From the NCBI GenBank assembly GCA_020058145.1, contig JAGVEP010000216.1, forward strand, positions 1 through 12,162: 12,162 nt of DNA. The letters run 5' to 3'. Origin of the DNA: Phycisphaerae bacterium. Its GTDB lineage: Bacteria; Planctomycetota; Phycisphaerae; UBA1845; Fen-1342. The first letter of the stretch is position 1. Each line of letters begins with the position of its first letter. Of this stretch, positions 1 to 7,074 are shown in pieces. Made by a program: the position numbers and the translations under genes. Under the pieces are notes generated by a model. It searched no databases and was not told the origin of the DNA. It saw only the letters and a list, made by a program, of their open reading frames with translations.

Positions 1-417
1 GGCCGACTCGCCGCCCCCGTGGCCATGTTGCCGAGTCGGCGGCGCGGGCGCGCCTCGCAGGTCTTCGTGGTTGGCCGCGAAGATCAGTTTTTCACCGCTG
101 GGGTGGAAGAACGAGCACGTTGTCGCGCCGACGCCGCTGCTGACCAGCTTCAAACCGCTGCCGTCGACGTTGATCACGTAAATCTGGTACTCCTCCTTGC
201 CCGCCGGATAGGCCTGGAAGGAGACGCGTTTGCCATCGGGGGAGAAATACGCCTCGCCGGCACGCGCCAGGCCCATCTCCGCCGTCGTCAATTGCCGCAC
301 GTTGCGAAACCAGCGGGCTTCGGGGTTGGCCGGCTGAGTCGCAGCCGGTTGCGCGCTGGCGAAGTTTGCGGCGACGCCGAGCCATACGATGATCGACAGC
401 ATCCGCGAGTGTCTCAT
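1..417 (-). CDS. TolB/PD40-type WD40-like beta-propeller protein, N-terminal part
   Basis: Reading the minus strand from the ATG at 417-415 gives 139 open codons that run off the left edge, so only the N-terminus is present. The protein starts MRHSRMLSIIVWLGVAANFA, a signal peptide with a basic start and hydrophobic core. Two blocks follow that fit the PD40 (WD40-like, TolB-type) repeat: YFSPDGKRVSFQAYP near residues 58-72, and FFHPSGEKLIFAANHED near 103-119. Between them is YVINVDGSGLKLV, the usual link where the repeat reports a value per entity. It is probably an exported propeller protein; the substrate or partner cannot be told. An AGGA at 429-432 lies 11 nt upstream of the start and is a modest ribosome site. 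It is divergent from the dehydrogenase gene, with 172 nt between the starts. A TolB-like or amidohydrolase-associated propeller is possible; the C-terminus would decide. Confidence 0.8.
   Translation of the reverse strand, partial: MRHSRMLSIIVWLGVAANFASAQPAATQPANPEARWFRNVRQLTTAEMGLARAGEAYFSPDGKRVSFQAYPAGKEEYQIYVINVDGSGLKLVSSGVGATTCSFFHPSGEKLIFAANHEDLRGAPAPPTRQHGHGGGESA
2..40. repeat. 9-bp inverted repeat inside the PD40 gene
   Basis: GCCGACTCG at 2-10 is the exact reverse complement of CGAGTCGGC at 32-40, with a 21-nt loop. It lies inside the partial minus-strand propeller gene in a glycine/histidine-rich coding stretch. No T-run follows, so it is not an obvious terminator. It may be chance in GC-rich sequence. 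Confidence 0.35.
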
Positions 418-574
418 AATCGGCTCTTTCCTGTACGTTTGGGTGCCAAGCCCGGGCGGCTCACCCGTACGAATATCATGCGAGCCAAACGGCTGGCTGG
501 CAAGCCCCCGGAGAAGTCGCCGCACGCGCCTACAATCTGGCGTGCTCAGGCGGAGCTTTCGACCACTCGCGCTT

Positions 575-579
575 AGGAG
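575..579 (+). promoter_or_regulatory. Shine-Dalgarno that sets the dehydrogenase start
   Basis: AGGAG lies 10 nt before the ATG at 590. The frame is open upstream to 389, but the 67 codons before 590 look unlike protein and lie antisense to the divergent gene. This site and the signal peptide directly after the ATG make 590 the start. Confidence 0.7.
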
Positions 580-589
580 TTTCATCATC

Positions 590-1978
590 ATGCGCTCAGT
601 AACCCTGTTTATCGTGTTCGCTGCCCTCGGCTGCAACCTGTTACCCAGCCCTCCGGCGGAAGCCGATACCGCTTTGACGACCGTCCGCGTCGCGAGCGGC
701 CTATCGAATCCGCTCTTCGTCACTGCCCCGCCCGGCGACACGCACCGCGCTTTCCTCGTGGAACAACGCCAAGGCACTCAGGGCCGCGTCAAGGTCCTCA
801 ATTTCGATACCGGAACCGTCAACGCCACGCCCTTTCTCACCGTAAGTGGCGTCAGCACCGGCGACGAGCAGGGCCTGCTCGGACTCGCGTTCCATCCGGA
901 CTATTTCAGCAACGGCTACTTCTACGTCAATTTCACGAACACCGCGGGCACGACCATCATCCGCCGCTACACGGCGTCGAGCGATCCCGACGTGGCCGAT
1001 CCGAATAGCGCCTCTCCGATCCTCTCGATTCCCCAGCCATATTCGAACCACAATGGCGGCTGGATCGCCTTCGGATCCGACAACTACCTCTACATCGGCA
1101 TGGGTGACGGCGGCAGCGGCGGAGACCCGCAAAACCACGCCCAGAACGTCAACGACCTCCTCGGCAAGTTGCTGCGCCTCGACGTGAATGGCGACGACTT
1201 CCCGACCGATCCCAATACGAATTACGCGATTCCGCCTACCAACCCGTTCGTCGGCCTCAATGGCCGCGACGAAGTCTGGGCCTATGGCCTGCGCAATCCC
1301 TGGCGGTGCAGCTTCGACCGCCTCACCAGCGCCCTGTACATCGGCGACGTCGGCCAGAATGCCTGGGAGGAAATCGACTACCAACCGCACGCCAGCCTCG
1401 GCGGTCAGAACTACGGCTGGCGCTGCTACGAGGGCAACCACGCCTACAACACGAGTGGCTGCAACGCGCCCGGCACCATGGTGTTCCCGATCTACGAGTA
1501 CGGTCACAGCCTGGGCTGCTCGATCACCGGCGGGTACGTCTATCGCGGCAGCCAAATCTGCGACTTGCGCGGCACGTACTTCTTCGCCGACTACTGCAGC
1601 GATCAAATCTGGTCCTTCCGCTTCAACGGGGTCAACGTCACGGATTTCCGCGACCGCACGACAGAGCTGCATCCCGCCGGCGGCTTGAACATCGATAGCA
1701 TCACCTCGTTCGGCGAGGATGCGGCGGGCGAGTTCTACATCTGCGACCGCGGCGGCGAGGTCTTCAAGATCGTCCCCGCCGGCCCCCACAAGGGCGACCT
1801 CAATAACGACGGCGTGGTCGATTTCGACGACGTGAATGCGTTCGTCCTGGCGCTGGTTGATCCCGCGGGCTATCAGATCATGTACGGCTACCCGGCCACC
1901 CAGGCGGGCGACCTCAACTGCGATGGCGTCGTCGACTTCGAGGATATCTCGCCCTTTGTTGAACTGCTGAGTTCGTGA
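590..1978 (+). CDS. PQQ-dependent glucose/sorbosone dehydrogenase-like secreted protein with C-terminal EF-hand/dockerin-like tag
   Basis: A 462-residue exported protein. Residues 1-27 form a signal peptide; AALGC at 11-15 is an imperfect lipobox, so lipid anchoring is possible, while AEA at 24-26 suits ordinary cleavage. Residues about 30-396 match the GSDH/HHIP-like six-bladed propeller: DEQGLLGLAFHPDY (92-105), SNHNGGWIAFGSD (152-164), GMGDGGSGGDPQNHAQN (170-186), the LLGKLLRLDVNG block (190-201), YGLRNPWRCSFD (232-243) and DVGQNAWEEIDY (253-264). His154 is in the position of the catalytic base and Arg235 of the PQQ-contacting arginine of soluble glucose dehydrogenase; this is by motif, not by alignment. 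Family members oxidise sugars or other alcohols outside the cytoplasm using PQQ and calcium, but many are uncharacterised. Residues 402-462 form a double calcium-loop tag. The gene stands alone, 226 nt before the next start. The fold is secure, the substrate unknown. Confidence 0.9.
   Translation: MRSVTLFIVFAALGCNLLPSPPAEADTALTTVRVASGLSNPLFVTAPPGDTHRAFLVEQRQGTQGRVKVLNFDTGTVNATPFLTVSGVSTGDEQGLLGLAFHPDYFSNGYFYVNFTNTAGTTIIRRYTASSDPDVADPNSASPILSIPQPYSNHNGGWIAFGSDNYLYIGMGDGGSGGDPQNHAQNVNDLLGKLLRLDVNGDDFPTDPNTNYAIPPTNPFVGLNGRDEVWAYGLRNPWRCSFDRLTSALYIGDVGQNAWEEIDYQPHASLGGQNYGWRCYEGNHAYNTSGCNAPGTMVFPIYEYGHSLGCSITGGYVYRGSQICDLRGTYFFADYCSDQIWSFRFNGVNVTDFRDRTTELHPAGGLNIDSITSFGEDAAGEFYICDRGGEVFKIVPAGPHKGDLNNDGVVDFDDVNAFVLALVDPAGYQIMYGYPATQAGDLNCDGVVDFEDISPFVELLSS
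1793..1975 (+). other. C-terminal double EF-hand/dockerin-like module (copy 1)
   Basis: Codes residues 402-462 of the dehydrogenase. It has two loops, GDLNNDGVVDFDDVNAFV and GDLNCDGVVDFEDISPFV, joined by a spacer containing DPAGY and ending LLSS. Spacing of Asp/Asn/Asp in each loop fits calcium binding as in dockerin type I and EF-hands. The same module ends the Asp-box propeller at 5159-5344. Confidence 0.85.
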
Positions 1979-2040
1979 CGTCGACGGTCCGACGGAACCG
2001 CCGCCGTTTTTCGGGATCGGTTCCGATCGCGTTATTCCCC

Positions 2041-2069
2041 TTGGCCCGGCCTGGCCGATCTCGTAACAT
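2041..2069 (+). promoter_or_regulatory. Weak sigma-70-like promoter candidate upstream of the DUF4198 gene
   Basis: TTGGCC (2041-2046) and TAACAT (2064-2069) are separated by 17 nt; each matches four of six consensus bases. It would give a leader of about 130 nt before the GTG at 2205. Just upstream is an inverted repeat GATCGG-TT-CCGATC (2015-2028), a possible operator or hairpin. Planctomycete promoters are poorly defined, so confidence is low. Confidence 0.25.
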
Positions 2070-2191
2070 ATCTGCGTAAGCCCATGTTCGCCGGGCCCGT
2101 CGACCCGACTACGCCAAGTCGTGTCGGAGCGGCTGGCAGCCCGATACCGTATCTTCACTGTCGTTCGGGTCCCCAAACCCGACGCCGCCCC

Positions 2192-2197
2192 AAGGAG
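2192..2197 (+). promoter_or_regulatory. Shine-Dalgarno that decides the GTG start at 2205
   Basis: AAGGAG ends 7 nt before the GTG at 2205. The frame is open back to an ATG at 2121, but that has no comparable site and its first 28 codons do not look like a signal peptide, whereas the GTG start leads straight into one. Confidence 0.8.
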
Positions 2198-2204
2198 AGC
2201 AACC

Positions 2205-3038
2205 GTGAACGCTTACAGATTACGCCTGGCGCCGATGGGGGCGCTGGCGGTCGCTGTGGGTGCGGCCTTTGCCGCCCCGCCGACCGCCTCGTTTCTCACC
2301 CCTAGCCTGTACGGGCCGCAGGTCGGCCAGACGCTGACGCTGCACTTCGACGCCGGCGCGGCCAAAGATGCCCGACCGGTGCCCTGGCCGACCGACGAGA
2401 TCGACTGGTTCTTCGTCCGCGGCGGAGGCGAGCAGGAAAACCGCGCCGAAACTCGACCTGATCGCGCGGCCGACAACTTTATCTCGCTGAGCCTCGTGCA
2501 TCCCAGCGCGACGGTCATCGGCACGAACCGCAGCGTCATTCTGAAGGACGTCTCGGGCGCCGAGCTGCGGACCTTCTGTGAACAGAACATGGGAGCGCTC
2601 CCGGAAGCCGTAAGTAAGCTGGCGGTGGACCGCAAGGTGCGCGTCCGCCACGTTTCGTCGGCCAAGCTGATGGTGCGCGCCCCCAGTGCTGGCCAGCCCG
2701 AGCCTTCCGCGATCGCCAACCGCCGCACGGGTCAGAAGGTCGAGATTCGCCCCCTGTGCGACCCGACAGTCTTGCGTGTGGGCAGCGACCTACCCGTCTT
2801 CGTTTACGTAGATGGCGTCAAACAGCCGGGGGCGAAAGTACAGGCGACGTCCGTGGCGACTGGTCAGACGCAGACCTTCCGGGCCGACGCCGAGGGCTCC
2901 GGGCATTTCCGGATCGCGGACGCGGGTGTGTGGCGCGTGGAGTTCCATCAGGCGCAGCCGCTGACGGAGGACACGTCCGCCGATTGGGTGGTCTATACCG
3001 GGACGCTGAGCTTCGAGGTGAAAGGAGGTGGGCAATGA
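2205..3038 (+). CDS. Exported DUF4198-domain protein
   Basis: A 277-residue protein from a GTG start with a strong ribosome site. Residues 1-24 are a signal peptide (NAYRLRLAP, then MGALAVAVGAAFA), probably cut after AFA. The mature part opens FLTPSLYGPQVGQTLTLHFD (30-49). It ends with the typical DUF4198 C-terminal half: VGSDLPVFVYVDGVKQPGAK (192-211), ATSVATGQTQTFRADAEGSG (214-233), then DAGVWRVEFHQ (239-249) and SADWVVYTGTLSFEV (258-272). DUF4198 proteins are periplasmic or extracellular. Some are annotated as metal-uptake accessory proteins, but the function here is unknown. The fold is likely beta-sandwich, as in carboxypeptidase-regulatory-like domains. Its stop overlaps the start of the Asp-box propeller (ATGA at 3035-3038), so the two are almost surely translated together and probably act together at the cell surface. 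The middle third (80-185) is less recognisable. Confidence 0.8.
   Translation: MNAYRLRLAPMGALAVAVGAAFAAPPTASFLTPSLYGPQVGQTLTLHFDAGAAKDARPVPWPTDEIDWFFVRGGGEQENRAETRPDRAADNFISLSLVHPSATVIGTNRSVILKDVSGAELRTFCEQNMGALPEAVSKLAVDRKVRVRHVSSAKLMVRAPSAGQPEPSAIANRRTGQKVEIRPLCDPTVLRVGSDLPVFVYVDGVKQPGAKVQATSVATGQTQTFRADAEGSGHFRIADAGVWRVEFHQAQPLTEDTSADWVVYTGTLSFEVKGGGQ
3023..3028 (+). promoter_or_regulatory. Strong Shine-Dalgarno inside the end of the DUF4198 gene
   Basis: AGGAGG sits 6 nt before the ATG at 3035, within the last codons of the upstream gene. It decides the propeller start, although the frame stays open upstream to 2756, and points to coupled translation through the 4-nt ATGA overlap. Confidence 0.85.
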
Positions 3039-5347
3039 AGCGCGCGAAGCCTACAACTCACCTCAGCGTCCACGGGACGATTCTGCTGTCGGCCTTTCTG
3101 CTGGTGGCAACCGCTGTGGCGACGGACTGGCAGGAACTCGGCCCGGCTCCCGTGGTGGATGGGCCCTATACCGGCCGCGTTTCCGCGATTGCGTGCCATC
3201 CGGTCGATCCCAACCGCTACTACGTTGCCGGAGCCGACGGCGGTGTCTGGCGGACCACCGACGGCGGTACGACGTGGACGCCGCTGACGAACGACATGCC
3301 CACCACGGCCATGGGCGCCTTGGCGCTCGATCCCACCAATCCCAACATCATCTATGCCGGTACCGGCGAAGCCAACTACGCCAACCATAGTCGTTACGGC
3401 GTCGGACTATACAAGTCTACCGATGGCGGCAATTCCTGGATGCAATTCGCCGCGACCACCTTCGGTGGCCGGACGTTTTCGAAAATCGTGATCAACCCAC
3501 AGAATCCGCAGCGACTCTACGCCGCGGTTGCCCGCGCCGGCGGCTTCCCTGGAGGTACTCTGCCCGCTGCCAAAGGCCATCCAGACCGCAACGGTCCCGT
3601 CGGCATCTTTCGGTCCGATGACGGCGGCGACACGTGGACGCAATTGCTCACCGGCCTGCCCAATCAGGCCGCCACGGACGTCGCGCTGCACTCCACGGAC
3701 CCGAACATCCTCTACGCCGCCATCGGCCACCCCTTCGGCGCCACCGAGAACGGCATTTACAAGACGACCAATGGCGGGGACAGTTGGACCAAGCTCGCCG
3801 GCGGCCTGCCCACCGCCAGCGTCGGCCGTATCAGCCTCGCCCTCGCCCCCAGCCAGCCTGCGCGGGTCTATACTCTGATTACCCACACCTCCGATAGCGC
3901 CGGCGGCGGTGCTTCCACGCTCGGCGGCTACCGCACGGACAACAACGGCACCACCTGGACGGCGCTCGGCTCGCTCAGCGGCCTGCAGTCCAGCTATGGC
4001 TGGTTTCTTTCCGTCGTGTCGGTCAAACCCAATGATCCCAACACTGTAATCATGGGCGGACTTGACTTGGTGCGTTCGACGAATGCCGGCGCGAGCTGGA
4101 CGTACATCACACCGCCCCATGTAGACATGCACGCCCTCGCTTGGGACGCCAGCGGGCGGCTGGTGTGCGGCGATGACGGCGGGGTACACCGCAGCCCGAA
4201 CGTGGGCACAAGCTGGACGTCGCACAACTCGTTCGGCATTATCCAGTTCTACGCCGGCCTGTCGACGCATCCCAGCAACGTCAACTACATGATCGGTGGT
4301 TTCCAGGACAACGGCTCCAATCGCCGTAGCGACCTCACCAAGAACTGGACGCAGCTCTTCGGCGGGGACGGCGGCTGGACGCAAATCGACCAGGTTAGCC
4401 CGCTGCGCATGTTCGTTGAATACCAGGGCACCGGGAACCTCTACCTTTCCACGAACGGCGGCAGTATCTTCAACTACGCCGGTAGTGGCATCAACTCCGG
4501 CGACCGTAACTGTTTCCTGCCGCCTTACCTGATCGATCCCACCAACTCCAACAAAGTGCTCTACGCGACGCACCGCGTCTACCGCAGCACCAATGGCGGC
4601 ACGAGTTGGACCGCGGTGTCGCCGGACCTGACCGGCGGCGGCATCGCAGCCATCCGCGCTCTCGCCCAGTCGCCCTCCGATCCGAACTTCGTCTACGCCG
4701 CCACCAATGATGGTCGCATTCAACGCTCCACCAACGGCGGTACCAGCTTTACGCTCGTCGCCACGGGCATCCCCGGCTGGCCGCGCGTGACCCGCGAGCT
4801 GTTCGTCGACCCGACCAGTCCGCTGACGGTCTACCTCGCGGTCGCAAATTTCGGCCAGTCGCAGATTCAACGCAGTCTCGACGGTGGCCAAACCTGGACA
4901 CCGCTCGATGCGACCTTCCCGGACATACCGGTCAACGTAGTCGCCGCCGACGCGCGCGGCGTCTGGCCGGTCATCTACGCGGGTGCCGACGACGGCCTGT
5001 ACCGTTCGATCGACGACGGCGCCACCTGGCACCGCTACGGTCATGGCCTACCGAATGCACCCGTCATTGACTTGCGCCTCGAAGCCCAAGCACCCCGTCG
5101 CCGGCTGATCGCGTGTACACAGGGCCGCGGAGCCTGGAGCATCGCGGTTTGCATCCCCGGCGACATGAACGACGACGAAATTGTAGATTTCGACGACATC
5201 AGCGCATTTGTTCTCGGGTTGTCCGATCCGGCGGCGTATCATCAATTGTACCCACAGCTTGATCCCGGCCTGTCGGGCGACACAAACGGCGACGGACTTC
5301 TGGACTTCGACGACATCAATGGCTTCGTCGCGCTTCTGAGTGGCTAA
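3035..5347 (+). CDS. Secreted Asp-box (BNR/sortilin-like) beta-propeller with C-terminal EF-hand/dockerin-like tag
   Basis: A 770-residue exported protein. Residues 1-30 are a signal peptide (hydrophobic GTILLSAFLLVATAVA). From about 31 to 705 it is a repeat protein of Asp-boxes, the S/T-x-D/N-x-G-x-T/S-W turn of sialidase and VPS10/sortilin propellers: RTTDGGTTW (73), KSTDGGNSW (127), RSDDGGDTW (193), KTTNGGDSW (243), RTDNNGTTW (300), RSTNAGASW (347), RSPNVGTSW (386), RSTNGGTSW (517), RSTNGGTSF (564), RSLDGGQTW (613) and RSIDDGATW (657). Blades also carry the DP-N-P--IYAG strand. This count suits one large or two stacked propellers, as in xyloglucanase-like and sortilin-like proteins. I see no clear catalytic acid pair, so glycosidase activity cannot be claimed; a binding or structural role is as likely. 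Residues 709-770 repeat the calcium-loop tag of the dehydrogenase. Translation is coupled to the DUF4198 gene. Confidence 0.88.
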   Translation: MKRAKPTTHLSVHGTILLSAFLLVATAVATDWQELGPAPVVDGPYTGRVSAIACHPVDPNRYYVAGADGGVWRTTDGGTTWTPLTNDMPTTAMGALALDPTNPNIIYAGTGEANYANHSRYGVGLYKSTDGGNSWMQFAATTFGGRTFSKIVINPQNPQRLYAAVARAGGFPGGTLPAAKGHPDRNGPVGIFRSDDGGDTWTQLLTGLPNQAATDVALHSTDPNILYAAIGHPFGATENGIYKTTNGGDSWTKLAGGLPTASVGRISLALAPSQPARVYTLITHTSDSAGGGASTLGGYRTDNNGTTWTALGSLSGLQSSYGWFLSVVSVKPNDPNTVIMGGLDLVRSTNAGASWTYITPPHVDMHALAWDASGRLVCGDDGGVHRSPNVGTSWTSHNSFGIIQFYAGLSTHPSNVNYMIGGFQDNGSNRRSDLTKNWTQLFGGDGGWTQIDQVSPLRMFVEYQGTGNLYLSTNGGSIFNYAGSGINSGDRNCFLPPYLIDPTNSNKVLYATHRVYRSTNGGTSWTAVSPDLTGGGIAAIRALAQSPSDPNFVYAATNDGRIQRSTNGGTSFTLVATGIPGWPRVTRELFVDPTSPLTVYLAVANFGQSQIQRSLDGGQTWTPLDATFPDIPVNVVAADARGVWPVIYAGADDGLYRSIDDGATWHRYGHGLPNAPVIDLRLEAQAPRRRLIACTQGRGAWSIAVCIPGDMNDDEIVDFDDISAFVLGLSDPAAYHQLYPQLDPGLSGDTNGDGLLDFDDINGFVALLSG
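5159..5344 (+). other. C-terminal double EF-hand/dockerin-like module (copy 2)
   Basis: Codes residues 709-770 of the Asp-box propeller. Loops GDMNDDEIVDFDDISAFV and GDTNGDGLLDFDDINGFV are separated by a spacer with DPAAY and end LLSG. This matches the tag at 1793-1975 in length, loop spacing and flanking residues. The first loop has Glu where the usual glycine sits (DDE for DGx), so its calcium affinity may differ. Confidence 0.85.
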
Positions 5348-5450
5348 TGTAGCGCCGCAGGATTGCCGTTACGTACTCTGTCCGGAGAGCCGCGCCAGTT
5401 CGCGGTCGATCGGCCCACAGAGCTGCTGGGGCGGAAGCGCAGCAGGCCTT

Positions 5451-6737
5451 TCAGTGCGGCACCTCCGGTGCCCCGGACACCCGCAGCGGCTGCGGCATTC
5501 CGTACGTCAGCGTTCGCCAGACCCATTCCATTGGCCCGAACCGGAACCGCCGCAGCCACCAGACGCTCAACGGCACCTGGAGCGCGTAGAGAACGAGCGC
5601 CAACGGCACGTACACCGCCGGCCCCACGCGCCCGAACAGGCCGAGACCATAGCTGTAAAAAACGGTCGTGCAGATCAAGGTCTGGAGCAGGTAGTTCGTC
5701 AGTGCCATGCGGCCGACCGCCGCCAGCGGCCGCAGCCGCTCCCGCCAGCGCTCGGTCCGAAGCAGCAGCACTAGCCCGGCCGCGTACCCGAAGCCCAGCA
5801 GCGGTGTGCCGATACACAGCGCCACGTACACCAGCCAGCCCGCCGGGCTGGGTTCCGCCAAGGTGGTGAATTCCCGGCCCACCGCATGCCCGACGTTCAA
5901 AATCAGGCCGAGCGGCAGCCCGAAGTACACCAGCCCGCGCAGCAGCCGCAGATGCGCCTCCGGCTCGTGCAGGATCCGCCGCCGGCCCACGTACAGGCCC
6001 AGCAGGAACATGCTGAGCACCGCCGGCCCGATCATCACGTACCCTACGCTGATTTCGGCCAGGTCGATCAGGCGTTGCTGGAAAATCTCCGACCAGGAGC
6101 CGTGCGCATACACCTCGACCGCCGCGGCGGCAATTCGCCGGAACTCCGCCGCCTGACCCTCGAACTCGCGCGCGATCTCCGCTGCTGCGAACCGCCGGCC
6201 TAGTTCCACGGCAACAGCCACGGCCCCCATGATCAAAACTGGCAACAGATAGATGATACCGGACCAAATCAGCACGGTTCTGTCACGCCGTCTTCGAAAC
6301 GGCAGCAGCAGGAAACCCAGAAGGGCGTAGGCCGTGAGAATATCGCCGTACCACAGGCAGAGCGCATGCGCCAACCCGATGCCTAGCAGCACGAGCAGCC
6401 GGCGTACATAGTACCCCGCGAAGCCCCGGCCGCGCTCGGCCGCGCGCTGCATCTGGATCGACATCCCCACCCCAAAGAGCAGGGAAAAGAGGAGATAGAA
6501 TTTGCCTTCGGCCAGGGTGCGCACGCCGAACTCGGCGATGCGGTCGGGCAGGGCCGTCCACCACGGCGTTTCCAGCAGGATCGCGTGGAACGGCGCCGCG
6601 AAAAACCCCATGTTTACGAGCAGGACCCCGAGCAGCGCAAACCCGCGCACAACATCGACGGCCAGCACACGCTGCTCGGGGTCCAAAGGCCCCAACCTGA
6701 CGGGTCGGTTGAGCAAAACAGCGTGGTCCGCGTCCAT
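5451..6737 (-). CDS. DUF418 family polytopic membrane protein
   Basis: A 428-residue inner-membrane protein with about eight to ten hydrophobic segments (for example near 26-48, 80-95, 112-145, 157-178, 230-250, 265-285, 298-327 and 372-395). The N-terminus, RVLAVDVVRGFALLGVLLVN (23-42), is the opening of YeiB/DUF418 proteins, and GRMALTNYLLQTLICTTVFY (342-361) followed by PMEWVWRTLTYG (402-413) is the C-terminal DUF418 domain. Function is unknown; a transport or acyl-transfer role has been guessed for the family, related in layout to acyltransferase-3 proteins. The ATG at 6737 is chosen over the in-frame GTG at 6740 because GGAGG is 7 nt from the ATG and only 4 nt from the GTG. It is convergent with the propeller gene (103 nt between stops, no clear terminator). 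It appears monocistronic, since the sequence upstream holds a dead transposase fragment. Confidence 0.87.
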   Translation of the reverse strand: MDADHAVLLNRPVRLGPLDPEQRVLAVDVVRGFALLGVLLVNMGFFAAPFHAILLETPWWTALPDRIAEFGVRTLAEGKFYLLFSLLFGVGMSIQMQRAAERGRGFAGYYVRRLLVLLGIGLAHALCLWYGDILTAYALLGFLLLPFRRRRDRTVLIWSGIIYLLPVLIMGAVAVAVELGRRFAAAEIAREFEGQAAEFRRIAAAAVEVYAHGSWSEIFQQRLIDLAEISVGYVMIGPAVLSMFLLGLYVGRRRILHEPEAHLRLLRGLVYFGLPLGLILNVGHAVGREFTTLAEPSPAGWLVYVALCIGTPLLGFGYAAGLVLLLRTERWRERLRPLAAVGRMALTNYLLQTLICTTVFYSYGLGLFGRVGPAVYVPLALVLYALQVPLSVWWLRRFRFGPMEWVWRTLTYGMPQPLRVSGAPEVPH

Positions 6738-6744
6738 CACAGGT

Positions 6745-6749
6745 CCTCC
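6745..6749 (-). promoter_or_regulatory. Shine-Dalgarno for the DUF418 gene
   Basis: GGAGG on the minus strand, 7 nt before the ATG at 6737 and 4 nt before the GTG at 6740. The spacing favours the ATG. Confidence 0.7.
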
Positions 6750-6785
6750 GCGATTTCCCTTTGGTATTCGTGCATTCGACCGAGA

Positions 6786-7047
6786 CTATTCGTCTTGCGC
6801 CCGCGGGTGACGTCGGAGTGCGCCCGGCCACACCCGGACCGACATTTCCCAGATGGCTTCGCCCGGCTCGGCACCTGGTTGTCCACAAAGTCCTGGCAGC
6901 TCCGCCGCGTCGCGGCCGTTGTCGAACCTCACGACTTGACTGGCGGGCCGACGCAGGTTCGTGACGGTGAATCCCACGCGGGGGAACAACTCGGTCTGGT
7001 GCCACGCAATCTTCAGCGATCGCCCGCCGCGGCCGGTCCCACGTCTT
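6786..7047 (-). pseudogene. Decayed IS1380-like transposase fragment
   Basis: The 334 nt between the DUF418 and methyltransferase genes hold no intact gene but do hold a transposase relic on the minus strand. One frame reads KTWDRPRRAIAE (7047-7012). The next frame then continues KIAWHQTELFPRVGF and TVTNLRRPASQVVRFDNGR down to about 6900. Together these match, from memory, the stretch of IS1380-group DDE transposases that runs (S)WDRPRRVVAKVEWH--ELFPRVGFIVTNL--PA--VV-FYNGRGTAEQW. A frameshift near 7012-7020 joins the two parts. After DAAE (6900) the match stops, and the frame runs on as unrelated sequence to a TAG at 6786-6788. The N-terminal catalytic part is absent: the intact methyltransferase starts at once on that side. 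I could not find terminal inverted repeats. It is an old, truncated, frameshifted remnant. Confidence 0.72.
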
Positions 7048-7074
7048 GCCAAGCCCGAGGGCAGACCGGGTATT

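Noticed and set aside
389..589. N-terminal extension of the dehydrogenase frame upstream of 590
   Set aside because: It overlaps the start of the divergent propeller gene, has no ribosome site, and would bury the signal peptide at residue 68.
1991..2011. Possible terminator after the dehydrogenase gene
   Set aside because: There is a TTTTT run at 2007-2011, but the stem before it (ACGG/CCGT) is only 4 bp with an 8-nt loop.
701..2176. 491-codon open frame antisense to the dehydrogenase gene
   Set aside because: Alanine/valine-rich composition with no family motif. It mirrors the codon bias of the well-recognised plus-strand protein.
3407..5044. 545-codon open frame antisense to the Asp-box propeller
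   Set aside because: Long only because the GC-rich, repetitive sense gene lacks stop triplets on that strand; no motifs, while the sense strand carries clear Asp-boxes.
5423..5445. Possible bidirectional terminator between the convergent propeller and DUF418 genes (CTGCTG/CAGCAG, 11-nt loop)
   Set aside because: Only 6 bp of stem and no T-run on either strand.
6879..6887. DnaA-box-like TTGTCCACA
   Set aside because: Single copy, no cluster of boxes or AT-rich unwinding region beside it; likely chance.
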